From: JBARRS01 sp049644345
GTDB taxonomy: Bacteria > Actinomycetota > Thermoleophilia > Gaiellales > Gaiellaceae
DNA length: 22,387 bases
Direction: 5' to 3'
Assembly: GCA_049644345.1 (NCBI GenBank)
Contig: JBARRS010000034.1
Location: 1 to 22,387 of the forward strand
Positions 1 through 6,203 of this stretch are shown in pieces (the first letter of the stretch is position 1; the number at the start of each line of letters is the position of its first letter). The position numbers and the translations under genes are program-made. The notes beneath the pieces are model-generated. The model was not told the DNA's origin, did not search any database, and worked only from the letters and a program-made list of their open reading frames with translations.

Positions 1-1
1 G

Positions 2-661
2 GGGAAACGCGTAGCCAAGCTGTCGATGCGGCCGCCGACCTTCCACATTCGGTGGCTGGAGAGCAACGGTACAGGACAGCTGATCGTCAGCGGCAGCATT
101 GCCATGCGCGCCCAGCTCATCCTCGACCTCCTACGACCCGGCGGCGGAGGTCCGCTGCTGCGGTTGCCCCTTCCTGTGAACCGAGCCGGCGCGTTCAGGC
201 TCCCTCTGTACGTTCCTTCGAATCGGTTCGCGCGAGGTGCGAGACTGCTCCCGGGCGGATTCATAGCGTCCCTCAGGGGAAGGGCGACCGGCGGCTTGTA
301 CATCCCCGCGCAGCTGCGAACGGTCGTGCTGTACGGACCTCGCGAAGGGGTGGTGAGACGTTCGTTCGCGAGCGCCTCGCGCGTAGGCCGAACCGTCAAC
401 CAGTTCCCGGCGAGCGCCAAGGTGGCGTGGGCGAACTTCCGCTTCGCGCAGCAACCGGTTGCATCGCTGCAGCTGCGCGTCTACTGGTTGTGGCCAAACG
501 GGCAGGTGCTCGGCTTCGTCAAGAAGGCGAATCGAGCCGTCGTCTCGAGCTACCTGAGCGACGTCCGACCGCTTCCGCGCGGGTGCTGGCGCGCCGACCT
601 CTACGCCGGCTCGAAACGGATCAAGCGCCAGGTGGTCAAGATCGGCGCGAGCCGCTGCTGA
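2..661 (+). CDS. Putative surface/secreted Ig-like protein, C-terminal part
   Basis: The reading frame is open to the left edge (no stop in codons from base 2), so the ATG at 26 is probably internal and the true N-terminus, with any signal peptide, lies outside the window. About 219 residues are visible. Two beta-rich halves can be seen: residues 1-110 counted from the ATG, with alternating hydrophobics and the phrase LLPGGFIASLRG, and residues 115-211, with WANFRFAQQPV, YWLWPNGQV and LPRGCWRADLYAG. Alternating short strands separated by Gly/Pro turns fit immunoglobulin-like folds of exported proteins. From memory, similar two-part tails occur in large Thermoleophilia extracellular proteins, but I cannot name a family. 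It ends with a lone Cys and TGA. No operon link to the next gene: a 187-base AT-richer gap follows. Function unknown. Confidence 0.6.
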   Translation, partial: GKRVAKLSMRPPTFHIRWLESNGTGQLIVSGSIAMRAQLILDLLRPGGGGPLLRLPLPVNRAGAFRLPLYVPSNRFARGARLLPGGFIASLRGRATGGLYIPAQLRTVVLYGPREGVVRRSFASASRVGRTVNQFPASAKVAWANFRFAQQPVASLQLRVYWLWPNGQVLGFVKKANRAVVSSYLSDVRPLPRGCWRADLYAGSKRIKRQVVKIGASRC

Positions 662-756
662 GGAAGGTCCCAGTCCATAGCTCCTCGCCTTACCATCTGG
701 GAAACGTCGGAAAAATGGAAAATTCCCTGTAAATCAGTCATTTTTTGCTCTCGATC

Positions 757-770
757 CCAGTTCGGACTGG
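757..770. repeat. Short inverted repeat in the 662-848 intergenic region
   Basis: CCAGT, TCGG loop, ACTGG: a perfect 5-bp stem. The T-run lies before it on the plus strand (741-746), so it does not read as an intrinsic terminator for the upstream gene in either direction. It could be an operator half-site or a weak RNA hairpin in the leader of the next gene. Confidence 0.3.
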
Positions 771-778
771 CTTATGTA

Positions 779-813
779 CACGTGGCTTGATTTCCTAGAC
801 TGAAAAACACGTG
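779..813 (+). promoter_or_regulatory. Paired CACGTG palindromes upstream of the SDR gene
   Basis: Two copies of ACACGTG (CACGTG palindromes at 779-784 and 808-813) lie 29 bases apart, 36-70 bases before the TTG start of the next gene, in the most AT-rich stretch of the window. Two identical palindromes near three helical turns apart are a typical layout for a dimeric regulator, but no regulator is identifiable. No convincing -35/-10 pair was found; TAGACT at 795-800 is the best -10-like hexamer. Confidence 0.3.
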
Positions 814-848
814 AAGTCCTGGCAGAACTTCGAGCGCGAGCCGACGCG

Positions 849-1745
849 TTGACCGTTCTCGTCACCGGCGGCACGGGGTTCGTAGGGCCGAAGATCGTCC
901 ACGCATTACGAACGCGCAACCTGCCGGTCCGAGCGCTCGTGCGAAGTCCACGCGGCCGCTCGGCGAGCACCCTCGCCGCCTGGGGCTCCGAGCTCGCCGA
1001 GGGCGACATGACCGACGCTGCGAGTCTCCGCCGCGCAGTCGACGGTTGCGACGTGGTCGTCCACCTCGTCGCGATCCGCCAGGGGCGCGCGGAGCAGTTC
1101 CGCCGGATCATGGAGCAGGGCGCGCGCGACCTCGTCGATGCGGCGAAGGAGGCGGGCGTGGAGCGGTTCGTTCTCATGAGCGCGCTCGGCACGAGCGAGG
1201 AGACGAAGGACCTCGTTCCCTACTACCACGCAAAGTGGGAGATGGAGGAGACGGTCCGCGCCTCCGGGATCGTCTACGTGATCTTTCGGCCGAGCTTCGT
1301 CTTTGGCCCCGAGGGCGGCATCCTGCCGACGTTCAAGCGGCTCGCCCGCCTGGCGCCCGTGACGCCGATCACCGGCTCCGGCGAGCAGCGGCTCCAGCCG
1401 ATCTGGATCGACGACGTCGCTGCCTACTTCGCCGCCTCGGTCGACAAGCCGGAGACTTCGAACCGAGTCTTCGACCTCGGCGGTCCCGACATCGTCACGT
1501 GGAACGAGCTCTGGGAGCGCCTCAAGAATGTGCTCGGCATCCGCCGGCCGAGCATCCACGTCCCGACGGGTCTGATGCGGGCGAATGCGCTGATCACAGA
1601 GCGCCTGCCGGGGAACATCCCGCTTACGCGCGACCTGCTGACGATGCTCGAACACGGCGACAACGTCGTCACCAACGACGACGCTGTGCGGACGTTCCAG
1701 CTGCCGCTCGTTTCGCTGGACGAACAGCTGAGGCGCGCCGCATAA
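849..1745 (+). CDS. Atypical SDR, NmrA/NDUFA9-like NAD(P)-binding protein
   Basis: A 298-residue protein with a Rossmann fold. The N-terminus carries the glycine-rich dinucleotide motif TGGTGFVG (residues 6-13), and YYHAK holds the YxxxK pair of SDR enzymes. The segments FRPSFVFGPEGG and PIWIDDVA are typical of complex I NDUFA9-like and NmrA-like atypical SDRs, which often act as NAD(P)H sensors, quinone-related reductases or assembly factors rather than as sugar epimerases. The TTG start is the only usual start codon between the in-frame TGA at 801 and the Rossmann motif; the ribosome binding site is weak. The stop TAA overlaps the presumed start of the downstream peptidase gene, so the two form an operon. 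Substrate cannot be told from sequence. Confidence 0.85.
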   Translation: MTVLVTGGTGFVGPKIVHALRTRNLPVRALVRSPRGRSASTLAAWGSELAEGDMTDAASLRRAVDGCDVVVHLVAIRQGRAEQFRRIMEQGARDLVDAAKEAGVERFVLMSALGTSEETKDLVPYYHAKWEMEETVRASGIVYVIFRPSFVFGPEGGILPTFKRLARLAPVTPITGSGEQRLQPIWIDDVAAYFAASVDKPETSNRVFDLGGPDIVTWNELWERLKNVLGIRRPSIHVPTGLMRANALITERLPGNIPLTRDLLTMLEHGDNVVTNDDAVRTFQLPLVSLDEQLRRAA

Positions 1746-2425
1746 CGGAGCGGCTCGCACACATCGTCGCCATCGGCGGCATTCGGGACGAGGACGAAGC
1801 GCGCCGGATCGACGAGTTTGCGATCGGGCTCGCCCGCCGCTCGGCGCCGAGGATCTGCTTCCTGTCGACGGCGAACGCGGAGCGGGCCGAGTCGATTCTC
1901 TGGTTCTACAAGACCTTTCAGGGGCGCGGCGAGCTCTCGCATCTCGAGTTCTTTCCCTGGCCGCCGGAGAACCTCAGAGAGCTCGTGCTCGACCAGGACC
2001 TCCTCTACGTCTCCGGCGGCAACACCGCGAACATGCTCGCGATCTGGCGTGCGCACGGGTTCGACGCCATCGTCCGCGAAGCGTGGGAGCAAGGAGTCGT
2101 GCTCGCGGGCTGGAGCGCCGGGATGATCTGCTGGTTCGAAGCCGGAGTCACGGATTCGTTCGGCCCCCAGCTCGAGGGGATGCGCGACGGGCTCGGGTTT
2201 CTGGCGGGCAGCGCCTGCCCGCACTACGACGGCGAGGAGCGGCGGCGGCCCGTCTACCAGGCACTCGTTGCGAACGGCTTCCCGCCCGGGGTCGCGGCCG
2301 ACGACTCGGTCGCTCTCCACTACGTCGGCACCGAGCTACGCGAGGTCGTCGGCGCCCGGGACGACGGCGCCGCCTATCGCGTGGAGCCCGAGGGCGAGGC
2401 ACGGCTGGAGCCGCGCATCCTGTGA
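1742..2425 (+). CDS. Peptidase E-like protein (family S51), apparent ATA start
   Basis: A 227-residue homologue of dipeptidase E / cyanophycinase-type serine peptidases. It shows the N-terminal strand HIVAIGG, the segment VSGGNTANML, and the nucleophile elbow AGWSAGM with catalytic Ser at residue 125; E. coli PepE (229 residues) has Ser120. The family hydrolyses Asp-X dipeptides in the cytoplasm. No ATG, GTG or TTG exists in frame near the expected N-terminus. The frame becomes sensible at ATA 1742-1744, which overlaps the preceding TAA as ATAA, just where ATGA coupling is usual; GAGG at 1730-1733 lies 8 bases upstream as a Shine-Dalgarno. The next in-frame usual start (GTG in LRELVLDQ) would remove about 80 residues of the core. 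So this is either a rare ATA start, a recent ATG-to-ATA change or a base error. Coding is otherwise intact. Confidence 0.85.
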   Translation: MTERLAHIVAIGGIRDEDEARRIDEFAIGLARRSAPRICFLSTANAERAESILWFYKTFQGRGELSHLEFFPWPPENLRELVLDQDLLYVSGGNTANMLAIWRAHGFDAIVREAWEQGVVLAGWSAGMICWFEAGVTDSFGPQLEGMRDGLGFLAGSACPHYDGEERRRPVYQALVANGFPPGVAADDSVALHYVGTELREVVGARDDGAAYRVEPEGEARLEPRIL

Positions 2426-2433
2426 AAGAGATA

Positions 2434-2456
2434 GGGGGCCGCACACCACGGCCCCC
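2434..2456 (-). terminator. Strong hairpin with minus-strand U-rich tail
   Basis: GGGGGCCG (2434-2441) pairs with CGGCCCCC (2449-2456) around a 7-base loop. On the minus strand it is followed by TATCTCTTT, so it reads as an intrinsic terminator for leftward transcripts: the RNA candidate next to it, or read-through from the suf/Rieske operon. On the plus strand no T-run follows, though the stem may still slow transcripts leaving the peptidase gene, whose stop is only 8 bases away. Confidence 0.6.
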
Positions 2457-2644
2457 CGATCCGGTTACCAGCGTTGGAGTGGTAGAGGCGCTTCTCACTC
2501 GGTCAAGACCCTGACCGGCGGCGCTACGGCGTCGCTTGCGACGCCGTCGCAAGAGGCCGCTCCGGCTTTGCCGGGGCGGCCGCTTCTCGCAGCGAGTCCC
2601 CTACGCTGGCTAGGCGGTTCCCCGTGGGTCCCGGGGACACGCCT

Positions 2645-2686
2645 CTACCCGCTGGCACCTCCACTGCCCGTACATGAATCTTTCAC
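2645..2686 (-). CDS. Possible 13-residue leader peptide behind a strong SD
   Basis: On the minus strand, AAAGGAGGTG (2696-2705) is followed after 11 bases by a GTG-started frame of 14 codons, MKDSCTGSGGASG, ending in TAG inside the long-range stem. A second choice, ATG at 2675, gives 21 residues ending at 2610 but sits 22 bases from the SD. Either would place ribosomes across the structured region, as in attenuators. No conserved function is known to me; the SD may instead be an RNA element that is not translated. Confidence 0.2.
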   Translation of the reverse strand: MKDSCTGSGGASG

Positions 2687-2825
2687 GTCTCGGACCACCT
2701 CCTTTCCGCAGTAGCCGAACTCTAGCGATCCCGGTGGACTACCGAGAGTGCCCGCCCGGCGTCGTCGACCTATGGCCGCGATGTGACTTCGAGACGATGA
2801 AGGACGTCCTGGAGGGACGCGAGAG

Positions 2826-3140
2826 CTAGGTGACCTCTACCTTGACCATCCCGTCCTCGACGCGAACGGGAAACGTGTCCACCGGGAAGACCGCCGGAAG
2901 CGTCAGAGGCCGGCCGCTCCGGATGTCGATATGCGCGCCGTGGCGGGGACAGACGGCGAAGCCCTCCTCCGGATCGAACTCGCCCTCGCAGAGCGGCCCG
3001 TCGTCGTGGGAGCAGCGGTCCTCGAGCGCGTAGTACTCGCCGTCGAGGTTGTAGACGCCGAGCGAGATCTCGCCGGCGTGGACGATCTTCACCGATCCCG
3101 GCGGCAACTCGTCGACCGGGCACACGTCGAGCTCGGCCAA
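2826..3140 (-). CDS. Small Rieske-type [2Fe-2S] protein, NirD/BphF-like
   Basis: A soluble 104-residue Rieske ferredoxin. Cluster ligands are clear: CSH (Cys43, His45) and CPRHG (Cys64, His67), with the usual spacing of small biphenyl-dioxygenase-ferredoxin/NirD-like proteins. No signal peptide or membrane helix is seen, so it is cytoplasmic and probably transfers electrons. It is the last gene of the sufS-sufU unit, 7 bases after the sufU stop. Its start is a TTG with no clear SD, so translation probably depends on coupling to sufU; a later GTG exists but would cut the N-terminal strand. Context suggests a role in Fe-S assembly, for example electron supply for cluster building, or simply co-expression of a client. 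That role is inference. Confidence 0.85.
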   Translation of the reverse strand: MAELDVCPVDELPPGSVKIVHAGEISLGVYNLDGEYYALEDRCSHDDGPLCEGEFDPEEGFAVCPRHGAHIDIRSGRPLTLPAVFPVDTFPVRVEDGMVKVEVT

Positions 3141-3147
3141 GTCGGAA

Positions 3148-3567
3148 TCAGTTGAGGTCGAGGTCGGCTATGCCCTCTGGGAGCGGCGTGCCCTTCGCCT
3201 TGTGCAGCGCGAGCTTGAGCGTCGTCAGCCCGAGGATCGCGCACTTCAGCCGGATCGGCGTCAGCGGGATTCCGATTTCCTCGAGCAGCTCGTCCTTCGG
3301 CAGCTTCGCGATCTCCTCGGCCGTTCGGCCCTTGACCATCTCGACGAGCATCGACGTCGCCGCCTGGCTGATCGCACAGCCCCGACCGGAGAACTTGACG
3401 TCGTCGATCGTCTCCCCGTCCTCGTCGAAGGCGACGTAGATCGAGACCTCGTCGCCGCAGAGGGGATTCATCCCCTCCGCTGTCGCGTCGGCGTCCTCGA
3501 TCACGCCGTGCCCACGCGGGTTCTTGTAGTGGTCGAGGATGACCTCGCGGTACATGTCGTCGGTCAC
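3148..3567 (-). CDS. sufU: SufU/IscU-like Fe-S scaffold or sulfur-transfer protein
   Basis: A 139-residue NifU N-terminal (IscU/SufU) family protein. Cys37 and Asp39 (PLCGDEV), Cys64 (GRGCAIS) and Cys109 (RLKCAIL) match the zinc/cluster-binding set. SufU accepts persulfide sulfur from SufS in Gram-positive bacteria, while IscU is a scaffold. As in SufU, the residue before the last Cys is Lys, not the His of IscU. Unlike B. subtilis or mycobacterial SufU, the stretch between the second and third Cys is only 45 residues, about as in IscU, so the usual SufU insertion of nearly 20 residues is missing. The GTG start overlaps the sufS stop (GTGA), so the two are translationally coupled, which supports partnership with SufS. 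Confidence 0.9.
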   Translation of the reverse strand: MTDDMYREVILDHYKNPRGHGVIEDADATAEGMNPLCGDEVSIYVAFDEDGETIDDVKFSGRGCAISQAATSMLVEMVKGRTAEEIAKLPKDELLEEIGIPLTPIRLKCAILGLTTLKLALHKAKGTPLPEGIADLDLN

Positions 3568-4808
3568 TTAAAGATCTTGTTGACCTTGTGGAGGCCGTCG
3601 ACGAGCCGGTCGATCTCGTCGCGAACGGTGTAGAGGTAGAAGCTGGCGCGGTTGGTCGCCGCTACGCCGAGCTTGGCCATCAGCGGCTGGCAGCAGTGGT
3701 GGCCGGCGCGAATCGCGATCCCCTCAGAGTCGAGGACCTGCGAGACGTCGTGCGGGTGCACTCCTTCGAGGTTGAACGAGACGATTCCGGCCCGCCGCTC
3801 CGGCGGGGGGCCGTAAAGGCGGATCCCAGGCACGTCCGCCAGCCGCTCGAGCGCGTACGCCGCGAGGTCGTGCTCGTGCTCCTCGATCGCTTCGAGCCCG
3901 ACCTCGGACACGTAGTCGATCGCGGCCCCGAAGCCGACAGCCTCCGCGATCGGCTGCGTCCCCGCCTCGAACTTGTGCGGGACGTCGCCCCACGTGGTTT
4001 CCTCGAACCGGACCTTCCGGATCATGTGGCCGCCGAGGTTGAAAGGCTCCATCTCCTCGAGCAACTTGTGCCGCCCCCAGAGAGCGCCGATGCCGCTCGG
4101 CCCGCAGAGCTTGTGGGCCGTGATGGCGAGGAAGTCGCAGCCGAGCGCCTGGACGTCGATCGGCATGTGCGGCGCCCCCTGCGCAGCATCGCAGACGAAG
4201 ATCGCCCCCTGCTCGTGGGCCCACGCCGCCAGTCGCTCGACCGGATTGACCGTGCCGAGCGAGTTCGAGACGATGTTCGCCGCGACGACCCTGACCCGGC
4301 CCCCCTCCGAGATGGACGCGAGCTCGTCGAGCCGCAACTCGCCGTGGTCGTCGAGCGGGATCATCTGGAAAGCCGCTCCGGTGCGGCGCGCGATGTACTG
4401 CCACGGCACGAAGTTCGAGTGGTGCTCGAGCTCGGTGACGATGACCACGTCGCCGGGGCCGAGATTGTTCAGGCCCCACGCGTAGGCAACGAGATTCAGC
4501 CCCTCGGTCGCGTTCCGCGTGAACACGACTTCACGCGCTGACGGCGCGTTGATGAAACGCGCGACCTTCTCGCGCGCGCCCTCGTACCCGGCCGTCGCCC
4601 GCTCAGCGAGCGTGTAGACGCCTCGGTGGACGTTCGCGTACGACGTCTCGTAGAACGTCCGCACCGCGTCGAGGACTGCGCGCGGCTTCTGCGAGCTTGC
4701 CGCCGAGTCGAGATAGGAGAGCGGCTTGCCGTGGATCTCCTGCTCGAAGATGGGGAAATCGGCGCGCAGTTTCTGCGCATCCAGCTTCGGGCGGGCGGTC
4801 ACGGCCAC
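3564..4808 (-). CDS. sufS: Cysteine desulfurase SufS (class V aminotransferase fold)
   Basis: A 414-residue PLP-dependent enzyme that takes sulfur from L-cysteine to form alanine and an enzyme persulfide for Fe-S assembly. PLP-binding Lys233 lies in ITAHKLCGPSG; the active-site loop RAGHHCCQP puts catalytic Cys at 372 (GHHC), followed by a second Cys373. The HSN motif (ELEHHSNFVPW) and the group II SufS-type sequence are present, and the length is normal. The GTG at 4806-4808 is taken as start because a -10-like TACGAT lies 6 bases upstream, as expected for a leaderless mRNA; GTG at 4800 is an alternative. It heads the sufS-sufU-Rieske unit and is divergent from the cytochrome lipoprotein gene 41 bases away. 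Confidence 0.95.
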   Translation of the reverse strand: MAVTARPKLDAQKLRADFPIFEQEIHGKPLSYLDSAASSQKPRAVLDAVRTFYETSYANVHRGVYTLAERATAGYEGAREKVARFINAPSAREVVFTRNATEGLNLVAYAWGLNNLGPGDVVIVTELEHHSNFVPWQYIARRTGAAFQMIPLDDHGELRLDELASISEGGRVRVVAANIVSNSLGTVNPVERLAAWAHEQGAIFVCDAAQGAPHMPIDVQALGCDFLAITAHKLCGPSGIGALWGRHKLLEEMEPFNLGGHMIRKVRFEETTWGDVPHKFEAGTQPIAEAVGFGAAIDYVSEVGLEAIEEHEHDLAAYALERLADVPGIRLYGPPPERRAGIVSFNLEGVHPHDVSQVLDSEGIAIRAGHHCCQPLMAKLGVAATNRASFYLYTVRDEIDRLVDGLHKVNKIFK

Positions 4809-4813
4809 AGGGC

Positions 4814-4820
4814 TATCGTA
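4814..4820. promoter_or_regulatory. Overlapping divergent -10 elements between sufS and the cytochrome gene
   Basis: The only 41 bases between two divergent genes contain TACGAT on the minus strand (4820-4815), 6 bases before the sufS GTG, and TATCGT on the plus strand (4814-4819), about 30 bases before the cytochrome start. Both fit the TANNNT -10 pattern of Actinobacteria and share the same bases, so the two promoters would compete. No good -35 hexamer is visible on either side. Prediction only. Confidence 0.35.
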
Positions 4821-4849
4821 CCGACCCGCTCCTCAGCCAAACTGTGGTC

Positions 4850-6202
4850 GTGCGGCTCGCAGCTGTCCTCCTCCTCGCCGCGCTCGCAGTCTCAGGCTGC
4901 GGCGGAACCAACGGCTCCGGCTCTTCCGCGGGTGGGAAGGTGTTCGCAAGTGCCGGCTGCGGCACCTGCCACACCCTCGGCGCTGCAGGCACGAAGGGCC
5001 AGATCGGCCCGAACCTCGACCAGCTCAAGCCCGACTACGACACGATCGTCCGCCAGGTCTCGAACGGCGGAAACGGCATGCCGGCATTCGGCGGCAAGCT
5101 GAGCGCCGAGCAGATCCGCAAGGTCGCAGTCTTCGTCTCGACCTCCACCAAGAGCAGCACGGCAAGCCTTATCCAGTTCCACCCGGACAAGAAGAAGGTC
5201 GCGGATTGCCATGACTTCCTCTGCTATCAGCAGGCGTTCGGCAATGTCGCCTACTACCACGGCCCACAGGCGGCGCTCTCGTTGCTCGCGAGTGACATGC
5301 GCACGAATTCGACCGTCAACGGCGACTGCCACCAGATCGCCCACTCGATCGGTCACGCCGCCTTTGCCCGGTACCACGGCGACGCGGCGAAAGCGCTCTC
5401 GCAGGGCGCGATGACGTGCTGGTCCGGTTACTACCACGGCGTGATCGAGCGCGCCTTCGGCGGCGTGCCGCGTCAGCAAGTCGCCGCGAAGGCACGGACG
5501 TTGTGCACCGGGCCCGCCGTCAACAAGAACACGTTCGTCCTCTATCAGTGCGTCCACGGCCTCGGTCACGGCCTGATGATCTACAGCGGGGACGACCTCC
5601 CATATGCGCTTCGTGTCTGCGACCAGCTCCAGACGCAGTGGGACCGGTCCTCCTGCACCGGCGGCGTCTTCATGCAGAACCTGATGCCGATGGCCGGCAT
5701 CAAGACGAAGTGGTTGAGGACCGGCGACCTGCTCTATCCGTGCAACGTTGTCGCTGCCCGCGACAAGCTCTACTGCTACCTGATGTCGACGTCGCGGATC
5801 CTGCCGGCGGTCGGCTACAACTGGCACAAGGCGGCGGCTTGGTGCCGCCGGGCCGAGCACGGGTGGGTCGCGACGTGCTTCCAGTCGTTCGGCCGCGACG
5901 CGTCCGGCCAGAGCGTGCAGAACCCTCCGGCGATCGTCGCCATCTGCCGGATCGCGGGAACCATGGAGCGCGAGTGCATCTACGGCGCCGCTCGAGACCT
6001 GACCTCGAACGACGCGAACGGAAGACGCGCCGCACGGATGTGCCTGCTCTCGCCCCCGGGCATGCGGCCTTACTGCTTCAACGGAATCGGGACGATTCTC
6101 GGCGGCTTCAAGGCCGAGGCCGCGGGGAGGCGCGCCGAGTGCGCGCAGGTGACGCCTCGCCGATACCTCTCCGATTGCTACCGCGGCGCAGCCGCCTTTT
6201 AG
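4850..6202 (+). CDS. Lipoprotein: cytochrome c domain fused to Cys/His-rich repeat domain
   Basis: A 450-residue exported lipoprotein. Residues 1-17 are a signal peptide ending in the lipobox VSGC (Cys17). A mono-heme cytochrome c domain follows (30-105) with CGTCH at 37-41 and Met77 (NGMPAF) as likely axial ligand. Residues 118-450 form a domain I cannot assign: 18 Cys in all. His motifs CHQIAHSIGH (160-169), GYYHG (193-197) and CVHGLGHG (234-241) are followed by Cys pairs 219/234, 257/269, 298/309, 332/343, 366/376, 398/409 and 431/443, repeating about every 33-41 residues, the second Cys usually followed by x-x-Gly. This looks like a disulfide-braced helical repeat of Sel1/TPR-like period acting outside the membrane, perhaps binding metal or heme. 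GTG 4850 is chosen as start; GTG 4844 is also possible. The gene lies inverted between sufS and sufD. Confidence 0.85.
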   Translation: MRLAAVLLLAALAVSGCGGTNGSGSSAGGKVFASAGCGTCHTLGAAGTKGQIGPNLDQLKPDYDTIVRQVSNGGNGMPAFGGKLSAEQIRKVAVFVSTSTKSSTASLIQFHPDKKKVADCHDFLCYQQAFGNVAYYHGPQAALSLLASDMRTNSTVNGDCHQIAHSIGHAAFARYHGDAAKALSQGAMTCWSGYYHGVIERAFGGVPRQQVAAKARTLCTGPAVNKNTFVLYQCVHGLGHGLMIYSGDDLPYALRVCDQLQTQWDRSSCTGGVFMQNLMPMAGIKTKWLRTGDLLYPCNVVAARDKLYCYLMSTSRILPAVGYNWHKAAAWCRRAEHGWVATCFQSFGRDASGQSVQNPPAIVAICRIAGTMERECIYGAARDLTSNDANGRRAARMCLLSPPGMRPYCFNGIGTILGGFKAEAAGRRAECAQVTPRRYLSDCYRGAAAF

Positions 6203-6203
6203 C

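Larger units (their letters stand above)
2434..2745 (-). ncRNA. Candidate structured RNA, strand uncertain
   Basis: This gap of 400 bases has no protein-like frame but many stems. A long-range pair GGTAGAGGCG (2481-2490) with CGCCTCTACC (2640-2649) continues as CCAGCG (2468-2473) with CGCTGG (2650-2655), enclosing local hairpins at 2500-2517, 2526-2547 and 2555-2581 and a pair GTCCCC (2596-2601) / GGGGAC (2633-2638). The minus strand ends in a terminator-like hairpin and has a very strong Shine-Dalgarno-like AAAGGAGGTG. On the plus strand the same spot reads like the 16S anti-Shine-Dalgarno tail. G-U pairs give mixed signals: the 2555-2581 stem is complete only on the plus strand, the 2672-2688 stem only on the minus strand. 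It does not match tmRNA, RNase P or 4.5S sequences I know. The raiA-motif RNA of Actinomycetota and 6S RNA are classes to test; I cannot assign it. Confidence 0.5.

Noticed and set aside
757..770. Intrinsic terminator after the first gene
   Set aside because: The T-run lies upstream of the stem on the plus strand and reads as A on the minus strand, so neither direction fits.
1046..1741. Longer N-terminus for the peptidase (459 residues)
   Set aside because: The extra sequence is an out-of-frame reading of the SDR gene; the peptidase family begins at the HIVAIGG strand.
906..1760. 284-residue minus-strand frame opposite the SDR gene
   Set aside because: Low-complexity Arg/Asp/Val-rich shadow with no motif; the Rossmann-fold protein on the other strand is unmistakable.
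2471..2545. tRNA-like D-arm (GGAGTGGTAGAGGCG) suggesting a tRNA
   Set aside because: No acceptor stem, anticodon stem or T-arm (GGTTCGAATCC type) can be folded around it; GGTAGAGGCG pairs instead with a segment 150 bases away.
2692..2706. Fragment of a 16S rRNA gene
   Set aside because: Only 15 bases match; the sequence on the left has none of the conserved helix 44/45 sequence, and no 23S or ITS follows.
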